Assembly: GCF_038719015.1 (NCBI RefSeq)
Contig: NZ_CP152276.1
Coordinates: 2,027,501-2,091,500, forward strand
DNA: 64,000 nucleotides
Reading direction: 5' to 3'
Source of the DNA: Nguyenibacter vanlangensis
GTDB taxonomy: Bacteria; Pseudomonadota; Alphaproteobacteria; Acetobacterales; Acetobacteraceae
The notes beneath the pieces are model-generated. The model saw only the letters and a list, made by a program, of their open reading frames with translations. It was not told the origin of the DNA and did not search any database. A program made the translations under genes and the position numbers. Shown here one piece after another: positions 17,393-25,623 of this stretch (within the stretch, counting starts at the first letter, position 1; each line of letters opens with the position of its first letter).

Positions 17393-18219
17393 GCAGCCCG
17401 GCCTCGCCGTCCGCTCCCATTCCCCCCCTGCTTCTGGTCGGGTGCGGACAGATGGGCGGCGCGATGCTGGCCGGCTGGCTGGCCGATGGACTTGCTCCAT
17501 CGGTCGTTCTCGACCGGCACCGCGACGATATCCCTGCGCCGCATCGCGTCGTGCGGGATGCCGCCGACCTTCCGCGGGATTTCGTTCCTTCCCTGATCGT
17601 CCTGGCCGCCAAGCCGCAGAAGGCTGCCGAGGTGCTGCCCGCCCTGGCCCCGTTCGCGCGCCAAGCGCCCATCCTGTCGGTCATGGCCGGCAAGACGGTC
17701 GGCGGGCTGACGGCGGCGCTGGCCGATGCGGGCTGCCCGGATGCCGTCGTCATCCGGGCCATGCCCAACACGCCCTCGGCGATCGGGCAGGGCATGACGG
17801 TCTGCTATACCCCGCCCGGGGCCAGCGACGCCCAGCGCGCCTTGTGCGAACGCATACTCTCGGCCATCGGCGACACGGCCTGGGTCACCCGGGAAGAGCA
17901 GATGGACGCCGTGACCGCGATCTCGGGCAGCGGCCCGGCCTATGTCTTCCTGCTTGCCGAACTGATGGAACAGACGGGCACAGCGCTGGGCCTGCCGCCG
18001 GAACTTGCCCGCCGCATCGCCCGCCGCACCGTTTCGGGGGCCGGCGCGCTGATCGAGCGGACGGGCGTCGACGCCGCGGAACTGCGCCGCCGCGTGACCA
18101 GTCCGGGCGGGACGACGCAGCAAGCGCTGTCCGTGCTGATGGCGCCCGATGCATGGCCGACCACGCTGGACCGTGCCATCCGCGCCGCGTCCCGTCGCGC
18201 CCGCGAACTGGCGTCCTGA
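17389..18219 (+). CDS. proC: Pyrroline-5-carboxylate reductase
   Basis: The 276-residue enzyme performs the last step of proline synthesis, reduction of pyrroline-5-carboxylate with NAD(P)H. It has the Rossmann motif VGCGQMGGAML, the VIRAMPNTPSAIGQGMT block, AISGSGPAYVFLLAELM and the substrate-site VTSPGGTTQQAL. The start is GTG overlapping the YbjN stop (GTGA). With proA at 5715 it supplies two of three proline enzymes in this window. Confidence 0.95.
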   Translation: MSSPASPSAPIPPLLLVGCGQMGGAMLAGWLADGLAPSVVLDRHRDDIPAPHRVVRDAADLPRDFVPSLIVLAAKPQKAAEVLPALAPFARQAPILSVMAGKTVGGLTAALADAGCPDAVVIRAMPNTPSAIGQGMTVCYTPPGASDAQRALCERILSAIGDTAWVTREEQMDAVTAISGSGPAYVFLLAELMEQTGTALGLPPELARRIARRTVSGAGALIERTGVDAAELRRRVTSPGGTTQQALSVLMAPDAWPTTLDRAIRAASRRARELAS

Positions 18220-18337
18220 ACGGATTGCATGGCCGGCACCCCGGCCACTCGGCGAACTTGCGCCCGCCCCCGCCGTAATTTAACCGCAATGGCGATTCAA
18301 CCTGTCCGGATCGGCCGGACGAAGCCGAAAACAGAAG

Positions 18338-19021
18338 ATGTTCCAGAAGACCATGGATAACGACCAGTTCGACGATGCCCTGCTCCGCGCCGCCATGGAC
18401 CGCACCGCCCTGTCCGGATGGGGGCGCCTTACGATCGTCGACGCGGCGCGCGACGCCGGCATTCCGCTGGACGAAGCCCGCCGGCGCTACCCGGTCAAGG
18501 CGGCCCTGCTGCTGAAACTGGGCCGCCTGGCCGACGAATCCGCCCTGGTGGATGACGGCAGCACCGGCACGGTGCGCGAAAAATTGTTCGACCTGCTGAT
18601 GCGCCGTTTTGATGTACTGCAACAATATCGCGCCGGGGTGCGCGCCGTGCTGCGCACCCTTCCTTTCGACCCGTTGCTGGCAGCCGGGCTGGGAGCAGCG
18701 ACCTACGAAAGCATGCGTTGGATGGCGAGTGCAGCCGGGCTGGACGTCACGGGCCTGATCGGCACCCTGCGGGTCAAAGGCTTGGTCGGTGTCTGGACCT
18801 ATACGCTGCGTGCCTGGGATCGCGACGACAGCGAAGACCTGTCCAGCACCATGGCGGCCCTGGATCAGGCCCTGGATCGGGCCGCGCGGCTGGGCAATCT
18901 GCTGGAATACGGTCGCCGCCGCTCCGCCACTAGCGCGACTGCCGAAGCGGCGACGACTCACTCCAGCGAGATCGACCCGTCCATCGATCTGCCGCTGGAA
19001 CCCCATCCAAACTATCCCTGA
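18338..19021 (+). CDS. COQ9 family protein (ubiquinone biosynthesis accessory)
   Basis: The 227-residue protein has an N-terminal TetR-like helical part and the COQ9 C-terminal signature YTLRAWDRDDSEDLSSTMAALDQALDRA. Mitochondrial COQ9 binds lipids and presents intermediates to the COQ7 hydroxylase. A bacterial homologue suggests a role in ubiquinone formation, fitting the nearby UbiK. The start is either 18338 or the second ATG at 18353; neither has a strong ribosome site. The tail is Thr/Ser-rich and poorly conserved. Confidence 0.85.
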   Translation: MFQKTMDNDQFDDALLRAAMDRTALSGWGRLTIVDAARDAGIPLDEARRRYPVKAALLLKLGRLADESALVDDGSTGTVREKLFDLLMRRFDVLQQYRAGVRAVLRTLPFDPLLAAGLGAATYESMRWMASAAGLDVTGLIGTLRVKGLVGVWTYTLRAWDRDDSEDLSSTMAALDQALDRAARLGNLLEYGRRRSATSATAEAATTHSSEIDPSIDLPLEPHPNYP

Positions 19022-19048
19022 CCGGCATCAGCCTGCGGAGCATCCGAA

Positions 19049-19070
19049 AAAGGAGGCAAAAGCCCCCTTT
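19049..19070 (+). terminator. Weak hairpin after the COQ9 gene
   Basis: AAAGGAGGC and GCCCCCTTT pair around an AAAA loop with one mismatch, between the COQ9 stop and tRNA-Gln. There is no T tract beyond the stem, so termination efficiency is doubtful. Confidence 0.35.
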
Positions 19071-19122
19071 ACGCCACCCCGCCCGACCCATTAGAAGGAC
19101 GGAGCCAAGGTGTTCGGGCCAT

Positions 19123-19197
19123 TGGGGCGTAGCCAAGCGGTAAGGCAGCGGATTTTGATTCCGCCATGCGGAGGTTCGAATCCTCCCGCCCCAGCCA
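19123..19197 (+). tRNA. tRNA-Gln (anticodon UUG), CCA encoded
   Basis: A complete cloverleaf can be drawn. The acceptor stem is TGGGGCG/CGCCCCA, the D arm GCCAAGCGGTAAGGC, the anticodon stem GCGGA/TCCGC with loop TTTTGAT (anticodon TTG), and the T arm GGAGG TTCGAAT CCTCC. A G discriminator and encoded CCA follow. It decodes CAA (and CAG by wobble). Confidence 0.97.
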
Positions 19198-19609
19198 ATC
19201 TATTTCACCTGAATAGCTCCTGGGCGTCCTCCGGAATGTCGCGACGGCCTGCTTGGCCACTTCAGCGAATACAATCACGGTTTTCTGCCTGGCCCAGGAT
19301 ACTCTTCATTCAACCCGTATTTTTGAAGCTTCTCCTTCAAATACTGAGTTCTTTACGTCAGGCCCCGCATCGCACCCCATGCCGCCACGCAAAAATACCG
19401 GCTCTGAAACGACTGGAGGTGTTGATTTAAAAATAATTCTTGATCGCTGATTTTTTCGTGACATAAAGAAGGGGACTAGAAGAATTCTGGTCCAATCGTC
19501 GACATAGAAAGCCAATACAGAACAGTTGTATATTTTTTGAGATCAGAAACCATTTCTTGCAAACCAATCGGCCAAGCATGATCTGTCGGCCCGTGCGGAA
19601 AGGCATGCC
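19198..19609. other. Gene-free, AT-richer stretch between tRNA-Gln and the pilin gene
   Basis: About 410 bases hold no convincing coding frame, repeat or RNA. The sequence is visibly lower in G+C than the flanks and has short stop-dense frames. Its place directly 3' of a tRNA gene is typical of integration sites, but I find no integrase or repeat of the tRNA end here. Confidence 0.4.
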
Positions 19610-19783
19610 GTGAAAATTCTGCTTTCCCTCTCTGGAGACCGGACCGGTGCCGTCATGCTGGAATATGGCCTTGTCGCCATCCTGGTCGTTCTGGTTATTG
19701 TCGGCCTTGTCGCGGTTATCGGCCAAGATATCCTTGGTATGTTCTATGCCGCCGTCAACAATTTTCCACCATCGGCCAGCTAA
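19610..19783 (+). CDS. Orphan Flp-type (type IVb) pilin
   Basis: This 57-residue peptide has a short charged leader (VKILLSLSGDRTG) followed by AVMLEYGLVAILVVLVIVG, matching the Flp/Fap pilin pattern. In that pattern a prepilin peptidase cleaves before a hydrophobic segment with an invariant Glu-Tyr about five residues in. The GTG start has GGAAAGG six bases upstream. No CpaA/TadV peptidase, CpaB-F or Tad genes are nearby, so assembly would depend on a distant locus. It sits alone between tRNA-Gln and HU. Confidence 0.8.
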   Translation: MKILLSLSGDRTGAVMLEYGLVAILVVLVIVGLVAVIGQDILGMFYAAVNNFPPSAS

Positions 19784-20021
19784 TTTCTGGCGTATCGGGC
19801 CGGAACAGCTTCGCGGAGCGTAGCGACACGGACCAGTCTCGCCACATGAGACCGCGTCTACAAACAATGGTCCGCGCTACATGGCGCGAGGGCCATCATT
19901 TCTACATATGACTGTTAACAGGCCGCTTTTGTACAAATGGAAATATAGAGCGAATAATACCCGCAGCCATTCCAATGTTTCGACCGGAACGGAACATCAC
20001 AGGTTACCCCGATACGGCTCG

Positions 20022-20047
20022 CGGGCCCCCGCATATGCGGGGGCCCG
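20022..20047 (-). terminator. 26-bp palindromic stem-loop just after the HU gene
   Basis: CGGGCCCCCGC, an ATAT loop and GCGGGGGCCCG form a perfect 11-bp GC stem beginning six bases beyond the HU stop codon. No T run follows on the minus strand, so it could be a terminator of the GC-stem type, an mRNA-stabilising end, or a block for the pilin transcript coming from the other side. Confidence 0.6.
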
Positions 20048-20053
20048 GCCGTC

Positions 20054-20323
20054 TCAGACCGCCTTTTTCAGGTTCGGGCTGGCCTTGAAGCGCACCGTCT
20101 TGCCGGCCTTCACCTTTACCGGCTCACCCGTACGGGGATTCAGCGCCTTGCGCGCCTTGGTCTTCTTGACCGTAAAGGTGCCGAATGACGGCAGGGTAAA
20201 CCCACCTTCCTTCTTCAGTTCCCGGATGATAGCGGCCATCAGGTCCGTGGCCGCCTGGTTGGCAGCGACACCTGTGCAGTCGATCGAATCCTGGATTACT
20301 GCGGCGATGAAGGCTTTGCTCAT
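20054..20323 (-). CDS. HU family DNA-binding protein
   Basis: The 89-residue protein is a standard HU/IHF-fold nucleoid protein. The DNA-binding arm has FTLPSFGTFTVKKTKARKALNPRTGEPVKV with the tip Asn-Pro, and the C-terminal helix KTVRFKASPNLKKAV completes the body. It binds and bends DNA without strict sequence preference. It is a single gene downstream of NAD synthetase and separated from it by about 315 bases, so it probably has its own promoter. Confidence 0.94.
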   Translation of the reverse strand: MSKAFIAAVIQDSIDCTGVAANQAATDLMAAIIRELKKEGGFTLPSFGTFTVKKTKARKALNPRTGEPVKVKAGKTVRFKASPNLKKAV

Positions 20324-20639
20324 TGACTCTGTACGCTCCTGTCAGGACATAAAACGGTCGCAGCGTGCTGTCCGCCACGTTTATCATATCTCGGCGGAGG
20401 CGGCTTTTAGCGTGCTGTTCAGACTTATGCCAGAGAATTCTGCATTCATGTCACGATTCTTGTTGGCACAGACAGCAAACCTGGCGCCTCTTTCGGAAAA
20501 AGTCCGATTTCGTGGAAGACTGGGCAAGTACATAGCCGGTCCGCGCACAAATCATAACGATGTTGGACCGTTCAATGCAAACCCCCTATCATCGGTCGCC
20601 TGACACAAGATCGGGACTAGAGATCCGGCAGTACCAGTA
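20324..20639 (-). other. Intergenic region between NAD synthetase and HU genes
   Basis: About 315 bases without a supported gene. It presumably holds the HU promoter. A small hairpin TCGGA-AAAAG-TCCGA is present near 20500. No confident -35/-10 or riboswitch was found. Confidence 0.4.
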
Positions 20640-22682
20640 TCAGGCCGAGGGAACGTTACGTTCCAGCTCATCCAGCCACAACCGCGCATTGCCATCCGAC
20701 GGCGCGCGCCAGTCGCCGCGCGGCGACAATGCCCCGCCTGCCACCACCTTCGGCCCGTTGGGTACCGCCGAACGCTTGAACTGGCTGAAACCGAAGAACC
20801 GGGCCAGAAAGACCGAAAGCCAATGCCTTATCGTCGGTAGATCATAGGCTACGCGCTTATCTTGAGGAAAACCGGGCGGCCAGTTTCCCGCCTGAGGATC
20901 CTTCCAGGCAATCTCGGCCATGAAAGCGACACGCGACGGGCGAAAACCATAACGCAGCACATAGAACAGCGTGAAATCCTGCAACGCGTAAGGACCAATC
21001 CGCGCCTCGGTGCTCTGCAGGGCCTGATCATCGCCTGCCGGAACCAGCTCGGGCGAAATCTCCGTGTCCAGGATCGCCTGCAATACGCCACCCACCGCAC
21101 CGTCCACCCTCTCCGACGCAATCACCCAGCGGATCAGATGCTGGATAAGCGTTTTGGGCAGCCCCGCATTGACGTTATAATGTGACATCTGGTCACCGAC
21201 ACCGTAGGTGCACCATCCCAGTGCCAATTCTGACAGATCGCCGGTACCAATAACGATCCCGCCATGCTGGTTGGCCAGGCGGAACAGGAAATCGGTCCGC
21301 AACCCGGCCTGGACGTTCTCGAAGGTCACGTCATAGAGCGGCATGCCGCTGGCGAAGGGATGACCCAGCTCCTGCAACATCATGCGGGCAGTCGGACGGA
21401 TGTCCAGTTCCGTCGCCGTCACCCCCAGGGCGCGCATCAGTTCCAGGGCGTTGGACTGCGTGCCCGGGCTGGTCCCGAAACCCGGCATCGTATAGGCCAG
21501 CACCGCCTCACGCCCCAGCCCCAGTTCGTCGGCCGCTCGTGTGGCCACCAGTAGCGCCTGGGTCGAATCCAGGCCGCCGGACACGCCGATCACCATGCGC
21601 CGTGTTCCGGTCGCTTGCAGCCGCTGCTTCAACGCCGAAACCTGGATGGTCCAGGCTTCGTAGCAATCCTGCTCCAGCCGCGCCGGGTCGGATGGGACGA
21701 ACGGAAAACGTTCGATCCGCCGCTTCAGGCCCAGATCACCCGCCGGCGGTGCCAGCGCGAAGCTGATCCGCCGCCAGCCGGCGTCCGGACGCGCCGCGCG
21801 ATTGTCGGCAAAACTGCCCATCCGGCTGCGCTCCTGACGCAGCAGGTCCAGGTCCACGTCCGCCGTGGCCCGGTGGGGCCCCTGCGGAAAGCGCACCGTC
21901 TCGGCCAGCAACACACCGTTCTCATAGATCGACACCTGACCGTCCCAGGCCAGGTCGGTCGTCGACTCCCCCTCTCCGGCCGCCGCATAAACATAGGCGC
22001 AGATGGCGCGTGCGGATTGTGACCGGCATAACAGGTCGCGTATGTCGGCCTTGCCGACCGTGATGTCACTGGCGGACGGGTTGGCGATGACGGTAGCGCC
22101 GGCCAGTGCGGCATCGGTGCTGGGCGGCAGCGGCACCCACAGGTCCTCGCAGATCTCGACCGCGATGATCAGACCTGGCACATCCTCGGCCTCGAACAGG
22201 AGGTCGGGACCAAAGGGCGCCGTCTGGCCGGCGACATGGATGCTCTGCCCGCGCTGCCCCACGCCGGCGGCAAACTGCCGGGCCTCGTAGAATTCGCGAT
22301 AGTTCGGCAGGAAACTCTTGGGCACCACCCCTAGGATCGTACCGCGATGCAGAATGACGGCACAATTATACAGCGCGTCGCCATGCCGCAGCGGTGCGCC
22401 GGCGACGATGACCGGCGTCATTTCGGCTGTCGCGGCTGCCAGGGTGGCCAGGGCGGTACCCACCCCATCCAGCAACACGTCCTGCTGGCGCAGATCCTCG
22501 ATCGCGTATCCCGACACGCCCAGTTCCGGAAATACCGCCAGCGCCACGCCCTCGGCGTCGCATGTCTGCACCATTTCGACCATGCGTGCGACGTTGGTGG
22601 CCGGATCGGCCAGGGCCACGGGCAGCGTGCATCCGGCGACGCGTGCAAAGCCATGACGGTAGAGAGAACGAAAATCCGGCAC
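20640..22682 (-). CDS. nadE: Glutamine-dependent NAD+ synthetase
   Basis: The 680-residue enzyme combines an N-terminal nitrilase-type glutaminase and a C-terminal ATP-dependent synthetase. The glutaminase triad is visible: Glu in FPELGVSGY (about 53), Lys in PKSFLPNY (about 122), Cys in VEICEDLW (about 178). The synthetase PP-loop is SGGLDS at about 368-373. It amidates nicotinic acid adenine dinucleotide to NAD+, the step after NadD encoded at 4516-5712. Length is typical of the glutamine-using bacterial form. It is divergent from the DUF1328 gene. Confidence 0.95.
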   Translation of the reverse strand: MPDFRSLYRHGFARVAGCTLPVALADPATNVARMVEMVQTCDAEGVALAVFPELGVSGYAIEDLRQQDVLLDGVGTALATLAAATAEMTPVIVAGAPLRHGDALYNCAVILHRGTILGVVPKSFLPNYREFYEARQFAAGVGQRGQSIHVAGQTAPFGPDLLFEAEDVPGLIIAVEICEDLWVPLPPSTDAALAGATVIANPSASDITVGKADIRDLLCRSQSARAICAYVYAAAGEGESTTDLAWDGQVSIYENGVLLAETVRFPQGPHRATADVDLDLLRQERSRMGSFADNRAARPDAGWRRISFALAPPAGDLGLKRRIERFPFVPSDPARLEQDCYEAWTIQVSALKQRLQATGTRRMVIGVSGGLDSTQALLVATRAADELGLGREAVLAYTMPGFGTSPGTQSNALELMRALGVTATELDIRPTARMMLQELGHPFASGMPLYDVTFENVQAGLRTDFLFRLANQHGGIVIGTGDLSELALGWCTYGVGDQMSHYNVNAGLPKTLIQHLIRWVIASERVDGAVGGVLQAILDTEISPELVPAGDDQALQSTEARIGPYALQDFTLFYVLRYGFRPSRVAFMAEIAWKDPQAGNWPPGFPQDKRVAYDLPTIRHWLSVFLARFFGFSQFKRSAVPNGPKVVAGGALSPRGDWRAPSDGNARLWLDELERNVPSA

Positions 22683-22809
22683 GATCTGTCACCCGGTACT
22701 GACTGTTTCCATGGTCGCCGCGGCCGCATGCGGCAACTCGCACGAGGCCCACGCATTGGGATCCTTGATGGACCCCTTAGTCCATTCACATAAATCGGAG
22801 GACTTCGCC

Positions 22810-22986
22810 ATGGACTTCCTACGCTGGACGCTGATCTTTCTGGTCCTGGCGCTGGTGTCGGCGGCTTTCGGCTTTGGCGGCCTGGCCACCAATTTCGCCT
22901 ATATCGGCAAGATCCTGTTCTTCATTTTCCTGATCCTGTTCATCGTCGGTCTGTTCTTCGGTCGCGGACGAGGCAGGACGTGGTGA
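22810..22986 (+). CDS. DUF1328 family small membrane protein
   Basis: The 58-residue peptide has two hydrophobic segments (about 6-22 and 31-50) separated by the GFGGLATNFAYIGK motif typical of DUF1328/YtjA proteins, with a basic GRGRGRTW tail. The ATG at 22810 has CGGAGGA upstream; an upstream in-frame ATG lacks a ribosome site and conservation. Function is unknown. Its 3' 47 bases overlap the 3' end of dsbB on the opposite strand. Confidence 0.8.
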   Translation: MDFLRWTLIFLVLALVSAAFGFGGLATNFAYIGKILFFIFLILFIVGLFFGRGRGRTW

Positions 22987-23461
22987 TCCCGAGCAGACCC
23001 AGAGCGTACAGGCCGCCCATCGCGGTCATCGACAGCTTCAGCCCGCTGATCAGATAGGTCGGCGCGTCGCACGGCTTGGCGGGGCGTAGCGGCATGGCCG
23101 CCAGCCGTTCGGCGAAGGTTCCGCCGTGGAAGACGGGGGCCCGGCATTCCGGCAGCGGGCTGGGCCACCATCCCTGTTCCACCCCGACATGCACGACCGA
23201 CAGGCCGCATGCCGCCATCAGGACCGGGACGCACAGCCAGACGATTCCCCGCCGGCCGCGGCCGCGTGCCAGCGCCGCCAATATCCCGAGCGCGATCAGC
23301 AGCCGGTATGGCCAGCGCTCCCACAGGCATAACCCGCACGGCGCCATGCCGAGCCCGTGTTCGACCCATTCGGCGATTCCCAGCGCGATCGCGCCTGCGG
23401 CGGCGAGTGTCAGGGGGAGCCACGGCCGGGTGTCGACGCGCCTGAAAACATGGGATTTCAT
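22940..23461 (-). CDS. dsbB: Disulfide bond formation protein DsbB
   Basis: The 173-residue inner-membrane protein has four membrane segments. The quinone-linked CGLC pair (C42, C45 in APCGLCLWERWPYR) and the periplasmic loop pair (C106 in PECRAP and C131 in KPCDAPTYLI) are both present. It reoxidises DsbA and passes electrons to ubiquinone. Its ATG overlaps the otsA stop (ATGA), so it is translated from the otsBA message. The otsBA-dsbB coupling is unusual. Confidence 0.92.
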   Translation of the reverse strand: MKSHVFRRVDTRPWLPLTLAAAGAIALGIAEWVEHGLGMAPCGLCLWERWPYRLLIALGILAALARGRGRRGIVWLCVPVLMAACGLSVVHVGVEQGWWPSPLPECRAPVFHGGTFAERLAAMPLRPAKPCDAPTYLISGLKLSMTAMGGLYALGLLGITTSCLVRDRRTDRR

Positions 23462-24807
23462 GGTGTACAGACCGGCGGCGCCTCATCCAGTGCGCGGAGG
23501 AAGTCCCGGGCCCAGCTTCCGGCGGTGGTCCGGCGGACTTCCTCGTCCAAGGCCAGCCAGCGGCGGCGGCGTTCGTGCACATCCATTGTCAATGCTTGAT
23601 GCAGGGCGTCGGCGATCTCGTCGGCATCAAAAGGATTGACAAGCACGGCCTCGCCCATCTCGGGGGCGGCGCCGGCGAAATGGGACAGGACCAGCACGCC
23701 GGGTGCCGCCGGGTCCTGGGCGGCGATATATTCCTTGGCGACCAGGTTCATGCCGTCGCGCAGCGGCGTGATCAGCGCCACGTCCGCCATGCGGTAGAAA
23801 CCCGCCAGGATGTCGCGGCCGATCGGCCTTGTGATGTAGCGGATGGGCGTCCAGTCGAATTCGGCATAGGCGCCGTTGACCCGGCCCGTCAGCTCGTCGA
23901 GCTGACGGCGCAGCAGGCGGTATTCCTCGACGTCGCCGCGCGATACCGGCGCCACCTGCAGGAACGTCACCTTGCCGCGATGTTCCGGATAGCGCTCCAG
24001 CAGCGCCTCGTAGCCGCGGAAACGCTCGGGCAGGCCCTTGGAGTAGTCCAGCCGGTCGACGCCCAGGATCAGCGCGGCCCCGCGCAGGCTGGCCTGCAGC
24101 CGCGCGGCCTCGTCCCGCGCGACGCCGGCTTCGGCCTGGGCGCGGAATTCGTGCGGGTCGATGCCGATCGGGAAGGCCTGCGCCCGCTCCATCAGCCCGT
24201 TCAGGCGGAAGGACTGGTTGAGATTGTCGGCGTCCTCGTCGGTCTGCACCCCGAACACGTCATAGGCCTGCATGTCCTCGAGCAGCAGCTCGACGCCGGG
24301 GAGGCAGCGGATCAGGCTCCAGGGCGGCACCGGGATATGCAGGAAGAAGCCGATCCGCGTCGTGACCCCCAGGTCGCGCAGCGCCTGGCCCAGCGGGAAC
24401 AGGTGGTAGTCGTGGATCCAGATCACGTCGTCCGGCTGCAGCAGCGGCAGCAGGGTACGCGCGAACATGGCATTGACCTCGAGATAGGTCTGCCAGTCGC
24501 TGCGCGCGTAGCTCATCAGCCCGATGCGGTAGTGGAAGAGCGGCCAGAGAATGCCGTTGGAGAAATTCTGGTAGAATCCCTCGTGCTGCCGCGCCGTCAG
24601 GTCGATGGTCGCGTAGGTGACGCCCGCGACCGTGTCGAAGCCCGGCACGGGGTCGGCGTCGCTGTCGACCAGGTTGCCCGACCAGCCGAACCACAGCGAC
24701 TCGCCGCCCCGCAGCGCGTCGCGCAGCCCGACCGTCAATCCGCCCGCCGGCTGCGTGCGTTCGCGCGGCGACGGCACGCGGTTCGATACGATGATCAGGC
24801 GCCCCAT
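23458..24807 (-). CDS. otsA: Trehalose-6-phosphate synthase OtsA
   Basis: The 449-residue GT20 enzyme makes trehalose 6-phosphate from UDP-glucose and glucose 6-phosphate. Conserved parts are [28 protein letters not shown] [33 protein letters not shown] and the late [15 protein letters not shown]. The ATG at 24807 begins the fold. Its start lies inside the 3' end of otsB (13-base overlap), so the order is otsB-otsA-dsbB. Trehalose is a compatible solute, matching the osmoregulated glucan genes at 49-60 kb. Confidence 0.95.
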   Translation of the reverse strand: MGRLIIVSNRVPSPRERTQPAGGLTVGLRDALRGGESLWFGWSGNLVDSDADPVPGFDTVAGVTYATIDLTARQHEGFYQNFSNGILWPLFHYRIGLMSYARSDWQTYLEVNAMFARTLLPLLQPDDVIWIHDYHLFPLGQALRDLGVTTRIGFFLHIPVPPWSLIRCLPGVELLLEDMQAYDVFGVQTDEDADNLNQSFRLNGLMERAQAFPIGIDPHEFRAQAEAGVARDEAARLQASLRGAALILGVDRLDYSKGLPERFRGYEALLERYPEHRGKVTFLQVAPVSRGDVEEYRLLRRQLDELTGRVNGAYAEFDWTPIRYITRPIGRDILAGFYRMADVALITPLRDGMNLVAKEYIAAQDPAAPGVLVLSHFAGAAPEMGEAVLVNPFDADEIADALHQALTMDVHERRRRWLALDEEVRRTTAGSWARDFLRALDEAPPVCTP

Positions 24808-25553
24808 CTGTCGTCCCCCCCCTCGGTCAGGCCGGCCAGCCATGTCCGGAACGCGGTCGGGTCGGGAAAGTCCCGGTGGATCCGGAACCCCACCCCGCCC
24901 AGCCGGACGGCCTCACGGATGCCGTCCTCGTCGGTAACGTCGTCACCGACGAAGATCGGATGCCGCCCGGCGAAGGGCGGCGACTGCATCAGGGCGGCGA
25001 CGGCGTGGCCCTTGTCGACGCCATGCGGCCGGATTTCCCATGCCATCTTCGCCGCCTGGATATGAAACGCGCCGTTGCCGGAGGCGATCCAGCCCTCGGC
25101 CGCGTCGCGCAGCAGCTCGGCGGCCTCGGGCGCCGCGCGGTAATGCAGCACGAAGCCCGCGATCTTGCGTTCGATCCGCACGCCGGGATGGGCGGCGGCC
25201 AGACTTTCGGCCGCCTGCAGCCAGCCGGGCGGATATTGCGGCAGGTCGGCGCGGACGATGGGGCCGTCCGGGCGGTGCCGCACGGCGATCCCGTGCTCGC
25301 CCGCCACGGCATAGGGCACGTCGCCCAGGAAATGGTCGATCTGGTCCACCGCGCGGCCGGAAATCACCGCCAGCGCGTCGCCGCATTTCGCCCGCAGGCG
25401 GCGCAGCACCTGCGGCAGCCCGGGCGGGACCACCACCGATTCCGGGGTGGGGGCGATATCCACCAGCGTGCCGTCGAAATCCAGCAGCAGGGCGGCCTGG
25501 TGCGGCGGCGGCATGAAGCGGCCGTCGGGGCCGGCATAATCCGTCGGGCTCAT
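24795..25553 (-). CDS. otsB: Trehalose-6-phosphate phosphatase OtsB
   Basis: The 252-residue HAD-superfamily phosphatase removes phosphate from trehalose 6-phosphate. Motif I is LLLDFDGTLVDIAP (nucleophile D25, D27), motif II is AVISGRAVDQI, and the HAD motif III/IV region is DKGHAV followed by IFVGDDVTDEDGI. Length fits the family. It is the first gene of otsBA-dsbB. Confidence 0.94.
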   Translation of the reverse strand: MSPTDYAGPDGRFMPPPHQAALLLDFDGTLVDIAPTPESVVVPPGLPQVLRRLRAKCGDALAVISGRAVDQIDHFLGDVPYAVAGEHGIAVRHRPDGPIVRADLPQYPPGWLQAAESLAAAHPGVRIERKIAGFVLHYRAAPEAAELLRDAAEGWIASGNGAFHIQAAKMAWEIRPHGVDKGHAVAALMQSPPFAGRHPIFVGDDVTDEDGIREAVRLGGVGFRIHRDFPDPTAFRTWLAGLTEGGDDRWGA

Positions 25554-25623
25554 GGAAGTCTGCTCTCCTCGCGTCCGATGGCGTCGTTACCCATCCCGCC
25601 CTCTTGCCCGAGGGCCGCCCCGG

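Noticed and set aside
19123..19609. tRNA-Gln as attachment site of an integrated element
   Set aside because: No integrase gene and no repeat of the tRNA 3' end was found nearby, so it remains only a possibility.
23575..25065. A 496-codon open frame antisense to otsA/otsB
   Set aside because: Shadow of the trehalose genes, without ribosome site or domain.
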